From Bacteroidetes bacterium HGW-Bacteroidetes-10 (GTDB lineage: Bacteria; Bacteroidota; Bacteroidia; Bacteroidales; UBA932): a DNA stretch of 64,000 nt. The stretch spans positions 20,243 to 84,242 of the forward strand of contig PHDT01000003.1 of assembly GCA_002842695.1 (NCBI GenBank), read 5' to 3'. Made by a program: the position numbers and the translations under genes. The notes beneath the pieces were generated by a model. That model saw only the letters and a list, made by a program, of their open reading frames with translations. It searched no databases and was not told the origin of the DNA. Positions 43,940-51,306 of the stretch are shown here, in pieces (within the stretch, counting starts at the first letter, position 1; every line of letters starts with the position of its first letter).

Positions 43940-45528
43940 TCTAAATCCCAGTCCTCGTCACGGTCATTCCAGCGGCGGTTCCACTTGCGTTCCCAGCGGC
44001 GTTCCCAGCGATCATTATCAAAGTCGTCGAAACACCAGTCCCATCCGCTGTGAATCCTCATATTACCGTCAAAGGCAAACTTAACCGGCTCCTGAACAAT
44101 AATTTTCACGCTGTCCGGAACATAGAGAGAGATTACCTTGTTGGTACCATCCCATTTGTTTACCTTATCGTAGACGTCGCACTGAATAGTCAACAGAGAA
44201 TCTGTCAGCTCAAAAGCAGGCAGATTTTTTTGTGCCTTAATCAAAGCCTCACCAGAAGTTGAAGAGAAGGCCTGAGTCCTGATTTTCATCACTCTTGGCT
44301 CGTCTGCACTCTGTCTGATTATTCTTACCTTAGGGAAAGAGACAAATTTCTTATCCTTAGAGGCATCATCCATCCAGAAGAGAATCATCTCAGATTCGTC
44401 TCCCTCCATAATGACGTTTGTCTGAGGAATTGCTGTGGCTGAGGCAAATTTCAGATAGATTGTATCGCTTTGGCTAATCACAGGCACCTCTGAAATTTCG
44501 CGCGCATCTTCCCAGTATGGCTGAGATGATTTAACAATAAGAGTTACTGTTGAAAATCCTGCAATCACCCAAAGAATGAATATTATCAGACCCGGACGGA
44601 ATCTTGGATTTCTGAATTCAAACAGAATCTGAATACCACCATACAGCATTCCAATTAAAGGAAGGAAGAAGAAAGCAAGAGAACTTATCTTAAGCCACAG
44701 GGTATTTTCAAGTCCCAACTTTACATAGTCAATAAGATCAATAGGAATAAAACCGTTGAAAATCTCAACCCCAAGGAAAAGGAAAGAGAAGAAAAGAATT
44801 CCCCCCAGAGAGAACAGCACAAGAAATACTGCGAATACCTTTGCAATTATTCTGAATACCTCATTCACTGCAGGAGCTGCATGTCTTCCGGCTCTGTGAA
44901 TATCACGGCCCACCCTTGCAGCACCTCTCTCGACATTACGCTGAATGTTTGAAAGATCTGGCTTTTCGCCTCTCATGGCAAACTTTTGCTTTACTGTTCT
45001 GGCTTCAGGTATTGCAATCCACATTATAATGTATGCAATGAAAATAAAGGAACCTCCAATTCCGGTGAAAGGGAAGAAGATATGCGGTGCCCACGAAATT
45101 AAGAGCAAAACCAGGAAGATTACCCTTACAATAGCAATTTCCAGATTGAAGTATGCGGCAAGTCCCGAGCATACTCCGCCAATCATCTTGTGATCCGGAT
45201 CACGATATAGTTTTCTCTCAACTCTTGGGCCTGGAGATGATGACCTTTCAAAGGAACCTTCGCTGGACTCTTCGTCAATAGCATCGGGTCTGCCCAGAAT
45301 TCTTACAACTTCATTGATAACACTAATTGTAATGATTGAATTCGCACCGGCCTTTTCGATAAAAAGTTCGGCCATACGCTCCTCGATACCCTCGATAATC
45401 TCATTGCCGTTCTGTTTTCCTCTGTAATGATCGTTAAGTTCTTCCAGATAGCCCTTGAGAACCAGATAACCATCCTCTTCAATGGTGAAGGCAATTTTGC
45501 CTAAGCTTACTTTAATAACCTTTTTCAT
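43936..45528 (-). CDS. Large PspC-domain membrane protein
   Basis: 530 residues: an N-terminal region of about 90 residues (MKKVIKVSLGKIAFTIEEDGY) also found in the smaller paralogue nearby; a PspC domain (RKLYRDPDHKMIGGVCSGLAAYFN and following helices); three or four further transmembrane helices to about residue 340; and a C-terminal beta-rich domain of the DUF4097/toast-rack type. The final 30 residues are an unusual Trp/Arg/Asp-rich tail with repeated WERRW/WNRRW units. PspC proteins respond to envelope stress. Third gene of the PspC-PadR-PspC cassette. Confidence 0.85.
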   Translation of the reverse strand: MKKVIKVSLGKIAFTIEEDGYLVLKGYLEELNDHYRGKQNGNEIIEGIEERMAELFIEKAGANSIITISVINEVVRILGRPDAIDEESSEGSFERSSSPGPRVERKLYRDPDHKMIGGVCSGLAAYFNLEIAIVRVIFLVLLLISWAPHIFFPFTGIGGSFIFIAYIIMWIAIPEARTVKQKFAMRGEKPDLSNIQRNVERGAARVGRDIHRAGRHAAPAVNEVFRIIAKVFAVFLVLFSLGGILFFSFLFLGVEIFNGFIPIDLIDYVKLGLENTLWLKISSLAFFFLPLIGMLYGGIQILFEFRNPRFRPGLIIFILWVIAGFSTVTLIVKSSQPYWEDAREISEVPVISQSDTIYLKFASATAIPQTNVIMEGDESEMILFWMDDASKDKKFVSFPKVRIIRQSADEPRVMKIRTQAFSSTSGEALIKAQKNLPAFELTDSLLTIQCDVYDKVNKWDGTNKVISLYVPDSVKIIVQEPVKFAFDGNMRIHSGWDWCFDDFDNDRWERRWERKWNRRWNDRDEDWDLD

Positions 45529-45530
45529 CG

Positions 45531-45875
45531 TTATGCCTTTTTATTGTTTCTGATAAGATCAATTGTTTCTACCAGCTCTTTCCAGGCGCCGTCCATCTCT
45601 TCCAGAAGTTCGCGTCCTTTATCTGTTATTGAGTAATACTTCCTGGGCGGACCCTGCGGAGACTCCTCCCAGCGGTAACTGAGAAGGCCCTGATTTTTCT
45701 GCCTTGTAAGAAGCGGATAGAGAGTTCCCTCTACCACTATCATCTTTGCACTCTTCAGCTGCTCTATGAGCGAAGAAGCGTATGCGTCATTGTTGTTAAG
45801 TATGCTCAGTATGCAGTACTCAAGAACACCTTTGCGCATTTGCGATTTTACGTTATCGGTATTAATGTCTGTCAT
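45531..45875 (-). CDS. PadR-family transcriptional regulator
   Basis: 114-residue winged-helix protein of the short PadR type (KGVLEYCILSILNNNDAYASSLIEQL, then the wing with GTLYPLLTRQKNQGLLSY and ESPQGPPRKYYSIT). It sits between two PspC genes with 2- and 8-bp gaps, so it is co-expressed with and probably regulates that cassette. Confidence 0.93.
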   Translation of the reverse strand: MTDINTDNVKSQMRKGVLEYCILSILNNNDAYASSLIEQLKSAKMIVVEGTLYPLLTRQKNQGLLSYRWEESPQGPPRKYYSITDKGRELLEEMDGAWKELVETIDLIRNNKKA

Positions 45876-45883
45876 GGCTCTTT

Positions 45884-46459
45884 CTATTTATACATTGAAA
45901 ATTTCTTCATATTCTCCGCTGTTACGGGAATACCTCTCATCTCACATTTCTGAGCTGCGGTATAAGCAACCGGAGCAGCAATCCAGAATACTATATAGGC
46001 CCAGAATCCCATGCTTCCCATAAAGAGAGCAACAACAAAGAGGATTCTTATTAAAGTGGTGTCAAGATTAAGATAAAGTGCCAGTCCTGAACACACGCCG
46101 CCAATCATCTTATCATCCGGGTTGCGGTACAATCTTTTTGACACCGGGAAGCCTGCAGGCTCCGGTGCAGTGTAGCCTCCTGTCTCGAACGAGTCATCTG
46201 CAGGTGTGCCATCAGGCATTCCAAGCTGCGAGATTACCTTGTTTACTACTGCAATGTTCACCACTTCGCCCTTGTTGCCAAGAGACTCAGCAAAGAGTTC
46301 TGCAATCCTTTGTTCGAGATCTTCCATTACGTCCCCGGTTTCTGATCCGAGGCCGGTTTTTTCTCTGAACCTGGAAAGATACTTATCCAGTTTCTGGTAG
46401 GCATCTTCATCAATTACAAACGAGGTGCCTCCGATTCCAACAGTTACAACTTTTTTCAT
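45884..46459 (-). CDS. Small PspC-domain protein
   Basis: 191 residues with the same N-terminal region as the larger paralogue (MKKVVTVGIGGTSFVIDEDAY) followed by one PspC domain (KRLYRNPDDKMIGGVCSGLALYLN) and two transmembrane helices, then a short cytoplasmic tail. First gene of the cassette; a TATATTTG -7 box lies about 40 bp upstream. Probably a duplicate of the front half of the 530-residue protein. Confidence 0.88.
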   Translation of the reverse strand: MKKVVTVGIGGTSFVIDEDAYQKLDKYLSRFREKTGLGSETGDVMEDLEQRIAELFAESLGNKGEVVNIAVVNKVISQLGMPDGTPADDSFETGGYTAPEPAGFPVSKRLYRNPDDKMIGGVCSGLALYLNLDTTLIRILFVVALFMGSMGFWAYIVFWIAAPVAYTAAQKCEMRGIPVTAENMKKFSMYK

Positions 46460-46551
46460 TTGACAGAATACTTAAATTATTTTAGAATTTGGTACTGCAA
46501 ATATATATACTTTTTATTATACCTTGTATCACATAGTACTAAATATTTTCA

Positions 46552-46582
46552 TAAAAAAAGCTCGTTACATACGTAACGAGCT
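46552..46582 (-). terminator. Terminator of the secG operon
   Basis: Perfect 10-bp stem AGCTCGTTAC/GTAACGAGCT around ATAC (46559-46582), followed on the minus strand by CTTTTTTTAT. It lies about 60 bp past the secG stop and separates that operon from the PspC cassette. Confidence 0.88.
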
Positions 46583-46642
46583 GATATACTGAGAGAAAAT
46601 TTTTTCTAACTTATTGAAAAAATTTTCGAATTTTCAGAAAAA

Positions 46643-46996
46643 TTAGTTTGCAGGGGTTCCTTGCGGCTGAGTTTGCTGCTGCTGAGGCTGAGTTGTAGGG
46701 AACTCCGGCTGACCCTGAACAGGTGCAGATTTCTCAATTCTCTCCTGAATTGCGTTTTGTCTTTGGTTGTTTCCTGTAGAAACGAATGCAGTTGCAAGAA
46801 CGCAAAGAACGATAATGGCAATTGCAAGTGTCCAGGTTGCTTTCTCAAGGAAGTCTGCTGTCTGGCGAACGCCAAAAGTCTGGTTTCCTGATGCGAAGTT
46901 AGCTGCAAGGCCGCCACCTTTTGAATTCTGTACTAATACTATGATAGTGAGCAGAATGCTTGCAATTACAATAACTATGGATATTGCTGTGTACAT
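46643..46996 (-). CDS. secG: Preprotein translocase subunit SecG
   Basis: 117 residues, two transmembrane helices (about 4-24 and 55-75) joined by the SecG loop VQNSKGGGLAANFASGNQTFGVR. The C-terminus is a glutamine/proline-rich tail (TQPQQQQTQPQGTP) common in Bacteroidota SecG. Follows the 250-residue TPR-like gene by 5 bp. Confidence 0.93.
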   Translation of the reverse strand: MYTAISIVIVIASILLTIIVLVQNSKGGGLAANFASGNQTFGVRQTADFLEKATWTLAIAIIVLCVLATAFVSTGNNQRQNAIQERIEKSAPVQGQPEFPTTQPQQQQTQPQGTPAN

Positions 46997-47001
46997 AATA
47001 A

Positions 47002-47754
47002 TTATGTGTTGTGTTTGGTCTTTAACTCTTTAACAAGGGAGGCAAAGTAAACACTTTTTTCCGGATATAGCAAAATAAGTTTTGCGTAAACATCCAGTGC
47101 CCTTTTATAAAACCCTTGTTCTGTATATATTTTTGCCAGAGTTTCTGTATAGAATCCGGCATCCTCGAACATCTCTGATGCATCTATCTCTGCAGGTCCT
47201 GTTTCACCATCCTTAATGAAAGGAGAGGTCCCCTTTGATGCCGAATTTGATGAAGCACGTAAAAGCGAAGGCTTCTCCACAATGAACTTATCCAGCGGCT
47301 GCTTTTTATCCAGTTCAAGCGTCTCCAGTTCAATACGGGAAAAATAGTCTCCTCCCGCAAAAACAACTCTAGGCTCAGATACCGGCTCGTCATCAATTTC
47401 CGGAATGAATTCAAAGAAATCATCAGTATCCTCAGGCTCTTCAGAGTGAGCAGCATCTGAAACAACAGCCTCCGACTCTGCTTCAATGAGCTCAATGGCA
47501 TCTGAAAGATCCGGCTCCTGGTCCAGCGAGAAGGAGTCTGACGCAGGCACTGAATAACTTTTTTCTTTTTCAGGAAAGGCAATATCATAGAGGCTCTCTC
47601 TTGAGTAGAGGTATGCAGCAGCCTTTTTAAGATAGGCATTCCTGTGGTCCTCCCCCAGCTCGTTCATTCTTTTAAAGAATTCAAGATGTGCCAGAGAGTA
47701 CCATGGGTACTTCTCGATAGTCTGCTCCAGTGCGCTCAGGTCTGTCTCTTTCAT
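47002..47754 (-). CDS. TPR-like cytoplasmic protein, unknown function
   Basis: 250 residues with no signal peptide. N-terminal helical part (SALEQTIEKYPWYSLAHLEFF), a long acidic linker (about residues 75-150, rich in Glu/Asp/Ser), and a C-terminal TPR-like unit (ETLAKIYTEQGFYKRALDVYAKL). The position between lptE and secG is conserved in Bacteroidales, suggesting an envelope-related or translocation role; this is inference. Confidence 0.78.
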   Translation of the reverse strand: MKETDLSALEQTIEKYPWYSLAHLEFFKRMNELGEDHRNAYLKKAAAYLYSRESLYDIAFPEKEKSYSVPASDSFSLDQEPDLSDAIELIEAESEAVVSDAAHSEEPEDTDDFFEFIPEIDDEPVSEPRVVFAGGDYFSRIELETLELDKKQPLDKFIVEKPSLLRASSNSASKGTSPFIKDGETGPAEIDASEMFEDAGFYTETLAKIYTEQGFYKRALDVYAKLILLYPEKSVYFASLVKELKTKHNT

Positions 47755-47756
47755 AT

Positions 47757-48254
47757 TTACCAGTTTGCTACAGTGGCGTTAAAAATTGATTCCGTCATCT
47801 TCTCAAGGATGGCATCCACCAGTTGCGCCTCAACGGCGTCAAGGGAAGATGTTGAAGGATAGTCCTCAAACTCAGCAAAAGAGCGTTCAAAGTCCTCCTT
47901 TGGATACTTTTTGTTTGTATAACGTATCTTAACTGCAATTGTTAGTCTGTTCATTGATGCTACCTCATTAGCAGTGATAGCAAGAGCAGTGGTTTCGTAT
48001 GATGTTATCTCGCCCTCCACTATCAGATCGCCGTCATCCGGCTCGATTGAAAGTTTGGTGAGCTTTCTGTATTTCTCCTTAAGGGCCTCTGTAAGCTGAT
48101 TGCTTAGTGCAGGATTGACCCTCATCGCCTTGTTCTCTATCCTCGCTACGGAAATTGAGGTTACATCAGGCTTAATGGATGTACCCGAAAAGGAGTAGAT
48201 CCCGCATGACTGAACCAGCAGAAGAACAAAAGCTATATATAGTAATCGTTTCAT
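47757..48254 (-). CDS. lptE: LptE-family LPS assembly lipoprotein
   Basis: 165-residue lipoprotein with lipobox VQSC at about residue 17 directly followed by GIYSFSG, the standard start of Bacteroidota LptE proteins. The mid region (NKAMRVNPALSNQLTEALKEKY) fits the family. It would plug the LptD barrel in LPS export. The start at 48254 was chosen for the signal; an upstream extension overlaps the sigma-54 gene and lacks a signal. Confidence 0.85.
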   Translation of the reverse strand: MKRLLYIAFVLLLVQSCGIYSFSGTSIKPDVTSISVARIENKAMRVNPALSNQLTEALKEKYRKLTKLSIEPDDGDLIVEGEITSYETTALAITANEVASMNRLTIAVKIRYTNKKYPKEDFERSFAEFEDYPSTSSLDAVEAQLVDAILEKMTESIFNATVANW

Positions 48255-48264
48255 AAATCGTGTT

Positions 48265-49464
48265 CTAAAGATCAAGGTCCAGTTCCTTAATCTTTCTGTA
48301 AAGAGTCCTTTCCGAAATCCCCAGCTCAGCGGCAGCAAGCTTTCTCTTTCCGCCATGCTTTTCAAGAGCTTTCCTTATAAGTTCTGCACTTACATTCTGA
48401 ATGGAAAGAGTCTGCATTTCACTCTCCTCCTTCTCAGATGCAGCTGCATCAACATCGTAATCTACAATTGCCGCACTGTCAGACAGATTGCGCGTCAGGT
48501 CAATACTACCTGAAAAGCGCGGAGGAGCAACAACGGCCGGGGCTTCAACCTCTTTATCGCCTACTCTTTTCTTAAGCTCCTCAACCTCATGCCTGAGCTG
48601 ATACAGTATCTTGTAAATAATATCCCTGTCTGTAAGGTAATCTGAGTTGTGACCTTCTGTCTTTACCGGAAGGAACTCAGGCCCCTCTGCCGGAAGATAT
48701 TTTGCAATAACCTCAGGGCCAATCTCTCTGTTGTGCTCAATTACAGAAATTTGCTCTGCAATGCTCTTAAGCTGTCTTATATTTCCGGGCCAGCGATAAT
48801 TTTCCAGCAACACTTTTGCCGGATCTGTCAGGCGGATTGACGGCATTTTGTAGCGCTCGGCAAAATCAACCGCAAATTTTCTGAAAAGGAGGTATATGTC
48901 CTCTCTTCTTTCGCGCAGCGAAGGTATGGTAATTGGAACAGTATTGAGCCTGTAATATAAATCCTCACGGAATTTTCCGTTCTCGATAGCCTTAATGAGA
49001 TTTTTATTTGTTGCCGCCACAACTCTCACGTCTGTCTTTTCAACCTTTGAGGAGCCTACCTTAATAAACTCTCCTGTCTGAAGAACTCTGAGCAACCTCA
49101 CCTGAGTTGAGAGAGGAAGTTCTGCTACCTCGTCCAGGAAGAGAGTTCCCTCGTCGGCAACTTCAAAGTAGCCCTTTCTGGTCTCAACAGCACCCGTAAA
49201 GGCGCCCTTTTCGTGCCCGAAAAGTTCTGAGTCAATTGTTCCCTCAGGGATAGCTCCGCAGTTAACAGCAATATACTTCTTATGCTTTCTGGGGCTGAAG
49301 GAGTGGATAATCTGTGGCACAACCTCCTTACCTACACCGCTTTCTCCTGTTATGAGCACAGAGAGGTCAGTTCCGGCGACCCGGACAGCCGTTTCCAGAG
49401 CTCTGTCGAGCACAGGATTGCTGCCAATAATATCGAATCTTTGTTTTAAACTTCTCATGTCCAT
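48265..49464 (-). CDS. Sigma-54-dependent activator without a receiver domain
   Basis: 399 residues. AAA+ domain starts almost at the N-terminus: Walker A GESGVGKE at residues 40-47, sigma-54 contact loop GAFTGA at 87-92, Walker B LFLDEV. After a variable linker (about 260-350) comes a Fis-type helix-turn-helix (KRKLAAAELGISERTLYRKIKEL). No receiver, PAS or GAF domain, so activity is not set by a fused sensor, as in PspF. Start at 49464 fits the -7 box; ATG at 49458 is also possible. It leads the operon with lptE and secG, pointing to envelope control. Confidence 0.92.
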   Translation of the reverse strand: MDMRSLKQRFDIIGSNPVLDRALETAVRVAGTDLSVLITGESGVGKEVVPQIIHSFSPRKHKKYIAVNCGAIPEGTIDSELFGHEKGAFTGAVETRKGYFEVADEGTLFLDEVAELPLSTQVRLLRVLQTGEFIKVGSSKVEKTDVRVVAATNKNLIKAIENGKFREDLYYRLNTVPITIPSLRERREDIYLLFRKFAVDFAERYKMPSIRLTDPAKVLLENYRWPGNIRQLKSIAEQISVIEHNREIGPEVIAKYLPAEGPEFLPVKTEGHNSDYLTDRDIIYKILYQLRHEVEELKKRVGDKEVEAPAVVAPPRFSGSIDLTRNLSDSAAIVDYDVDAAASEKEESEMQTLSIQNVSAELIRKALEKHGGKRKLAAAELGISERTLYRKIKELDLDL

Positions 49465-49469
49465 AGCTG

Positions 49470-49498
49470 CAAAAATAGACAAAAAATGATTATCTTTG
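49470..49498. promoter_or_regulatory. Divergent -7 boxes, sigma-54 activator and lipoprotein gene
   Basis: Minus strand TATTTTTG (49470-49477) ends 5 bp before the activator ATG, implying a leaderless message. Plus strand TATCTTTG (49491-49498) precedes the lipoprotein gene by 39 bp. Confidence 0.5.
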
Positions 49499-49537
49499 CG
49501 GAATAGCTAACGAAATTAACAACAAAACAGAGCAATA

Positions 49538-51193
49538 ATGAAACAGAGCATTCTTAAGATTTTCTCTTTTGCGGTACTCGGATTTGCACTCATTTCCTGC
49601 AGTAATCCATCGAAAATGGCAAAAGAATCCGTGCTTATGGGCGTAGACGGAAACCCAAAAGTCCTTGAAGTAATAGCTGACGAAATTACAGCTTCTTATT
49701 CAATCACTTTCCCAGAGGGATACTTCCATCCTAAGGCAATCCTTGAGGTAGTTCCTGTACTGGTATACGAAGGCGGCGAAGTAGCTGCTCCAACCCAGAA
49801 ACTTCAGGGCGAAAAGATAACAGATAACTTTAATGTTATCCCTGTTGCAGGTGGAAAAGCCAGCAACACAGTTAAATTTGCCTATGTTCCCGGCATGGAA
49901 AAGTCACATCTGGAACTTAGAATTGCTGTGTGGAACAAACTCAAGAAGATTGATTTCCCTGCAGCATACAAAGTGGCAGACGGAGCAAACATCACTTACA
50001 AACTGGTTCACAAAACCGGAATGAGCTCTCCACTTGCACAAGACAACTACAAAAAGATTATTTCTGAGAAAAAAGAGACTCAGATCCTTTATACAATCAA
50101 CAGCGACAAGGTTCGTCCAAAAGAGCTTACCAAAGCAGAGATTAAGGAATTCGAGAAATTCCTTGCAGACATCAAAGCAGACGAACGCAGAGAGGTTGTA
50201 GGAACAGACATCGTGGCATATGCTTCACCGGATGGTCCTGAAACCCTTAACAACAAGCTGTCAGACAAGAGAAGCTCAAGCGCACTTAAGGCTTTCGAAA
50301 AGATTACAAAGAAAAATCCTGTTGACGCACCTGTTAATGTATCTACAGTAGCAGAAGACTGGGAAGGTTTCCAGGAGCTGGTTGCTGCATCTACAATTCA
50401 GGACAAGGAGCTTATTATCCGCGTGCTTTCAATGTACAACGACCCTGCAGTTCGCGAGAGAGAGATTAAGAACATGTCTAAAGTATTCAAAACACTTTCA
50501 GACAAGATCCTCCCGGAACTCCGCAGAGCAAGATTCATTGCAAATGTAGACTATACAAACTACAGCGACGAGGAGCTTGTAAACCTAGTGAACACAAACA
50601 TCGAGATTATGGATGTTGAGGCTCTTCTTTACACAGCTACACTTGTAAACGATTACGCTACCAAGGTTAAGATCTACAGCAAGGCCGGTGAGAAATTCAA
50701 CTGTGACCGCGCATACAACAGCCTTACTTCAATTCACCTTGACAACAACAAGCTTGCAGACGCAAAAGCATCAATTGCAAAGGTTTCAAACAAAACTACT
50801 GCTGTTTACATGAACAACGCTGGTGTAATTGCTCTTCGCGAGAAGAATTACAAAGGCGCTGCAGATATGTTCGCTAAATCAAACATCAAAGAGGCTAAGC
50901 AAAACTCAGCAATTATTGACATCCTTGACGGCCGCTACAAAGAGGCTGCTGCAAAACTTGCAGGCACAGGTGACGATAACGAAGGTCTTGCATACATTCT
51001 TACAAACCAGCTTGACAAAGCTCTTCCTGCTCTTACACATGACTGCCCTCACGCAGCTTACATGAGAGCTATCGTTTATGCTCGTCAGGGCAAAATGAGC
51101 GAAGTTGCAAAACAGCTTACAAAGGTTTACGAGAACGAAAACTTCAAAAAGCGTTCAGAGAAAGATATCGAATTCGCCAAGTTCAGGGAATAA
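49538..51193 (+). CDS. Large lipoprotein with OmpA-like and TPR-like regions
   Basis: 551 residues. Lipoprotein signal with Cys at about residue 21 (ALISC). An N-terminal beta-rich region (to about 190), then a segment with an OmpA-like pattern (VGTDIVAYASPDGPETLNNKLSDKRS) that in OmpA proteins binds peptidoglycan, then a helical C-terminal part resembling TPR repeats (AVYMNNAGVIALREKNYKGA and following). High expression is suggested by regular codon use and a strong terminator. Similar lipoproteins exist across Bacteroidales; role unproven, possibly linking outer membrane and cell wall. Confidence 0.78.
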   Translation: MKQSILKIFSFAVLGFALISCSNPSKMAKESVLMGVDGNPKVLEVIADEITASYSITFPEGYFHPKAILEVVPVLVYEGGEVAAPTQKLQGEKITDNFNVIPVAGGKASNTVKFAYVPGMEKSHLELRIAVWNKLKKIDFPAAYKVADGANITYKLVHKTGMSSPLAQDNYKKIISEKKETQILYTINSDKVRPKELTKAEIKEFEKFLADIKADERREVVGTDIVAYASPDGPETLNNKLSDKRSSSALKAFEKITKKNPVDAPVNVSTVAEDWEGFQELVAASTIQDKELIIRVLSMYNDPAVREREIKNMSKVFKTLSDKILPELRRARFIANVDYTNYSDEELVNLVNTNIEIMDVEALLYTATLVNDYATKVKIYSKAGEKFNCDRAYNSLTSIHLDNNKLADAKASIAKVSNKTTAVYMNNAGVIALREKNYKGAADMFAKSNIKEAKQNSAIIDILDGRYKEAAAKLAGTGDDNEGLAYILTNQLDKALPALTHDCPHAAYMRAIVYARQGKMSEVAKQLTKVYENENFKKRSEKDIEFAKFRE

Positions 51194-51225
51194 TCTCTTT
51201 ACTGAGTCCGATTCACATATAAAAC

Positions 51226-51258
51226 AGAGGGTTGCACGATTGTGTTACCCTCTTTTTT
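51226..51258 (+). terminator. Terminator after the large lipoprotein gene
   Basis: AGAGGGT (51226-51232) pairs with ACCCTCT (51247-51253), 14-nt loop, followed by TTTTT. 33 bp after the stop codon. Confidence 0.8.
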
Positions 51259-51306
51259 ATTAGGAGGGTAAAAAATATTACTATATTTACTACTGTTATA
51301 TAATTC

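Noticed and set aside
46606..46917. A second frame over secG
   Set aside because: It has no signal or domain and overlaps the well-supported secG frame.
48255..48365. Longer N-terminus for LptE
   Set aside because: It overlaps the end of the sigma-54 activator gene and hides the lipoprotein signal.
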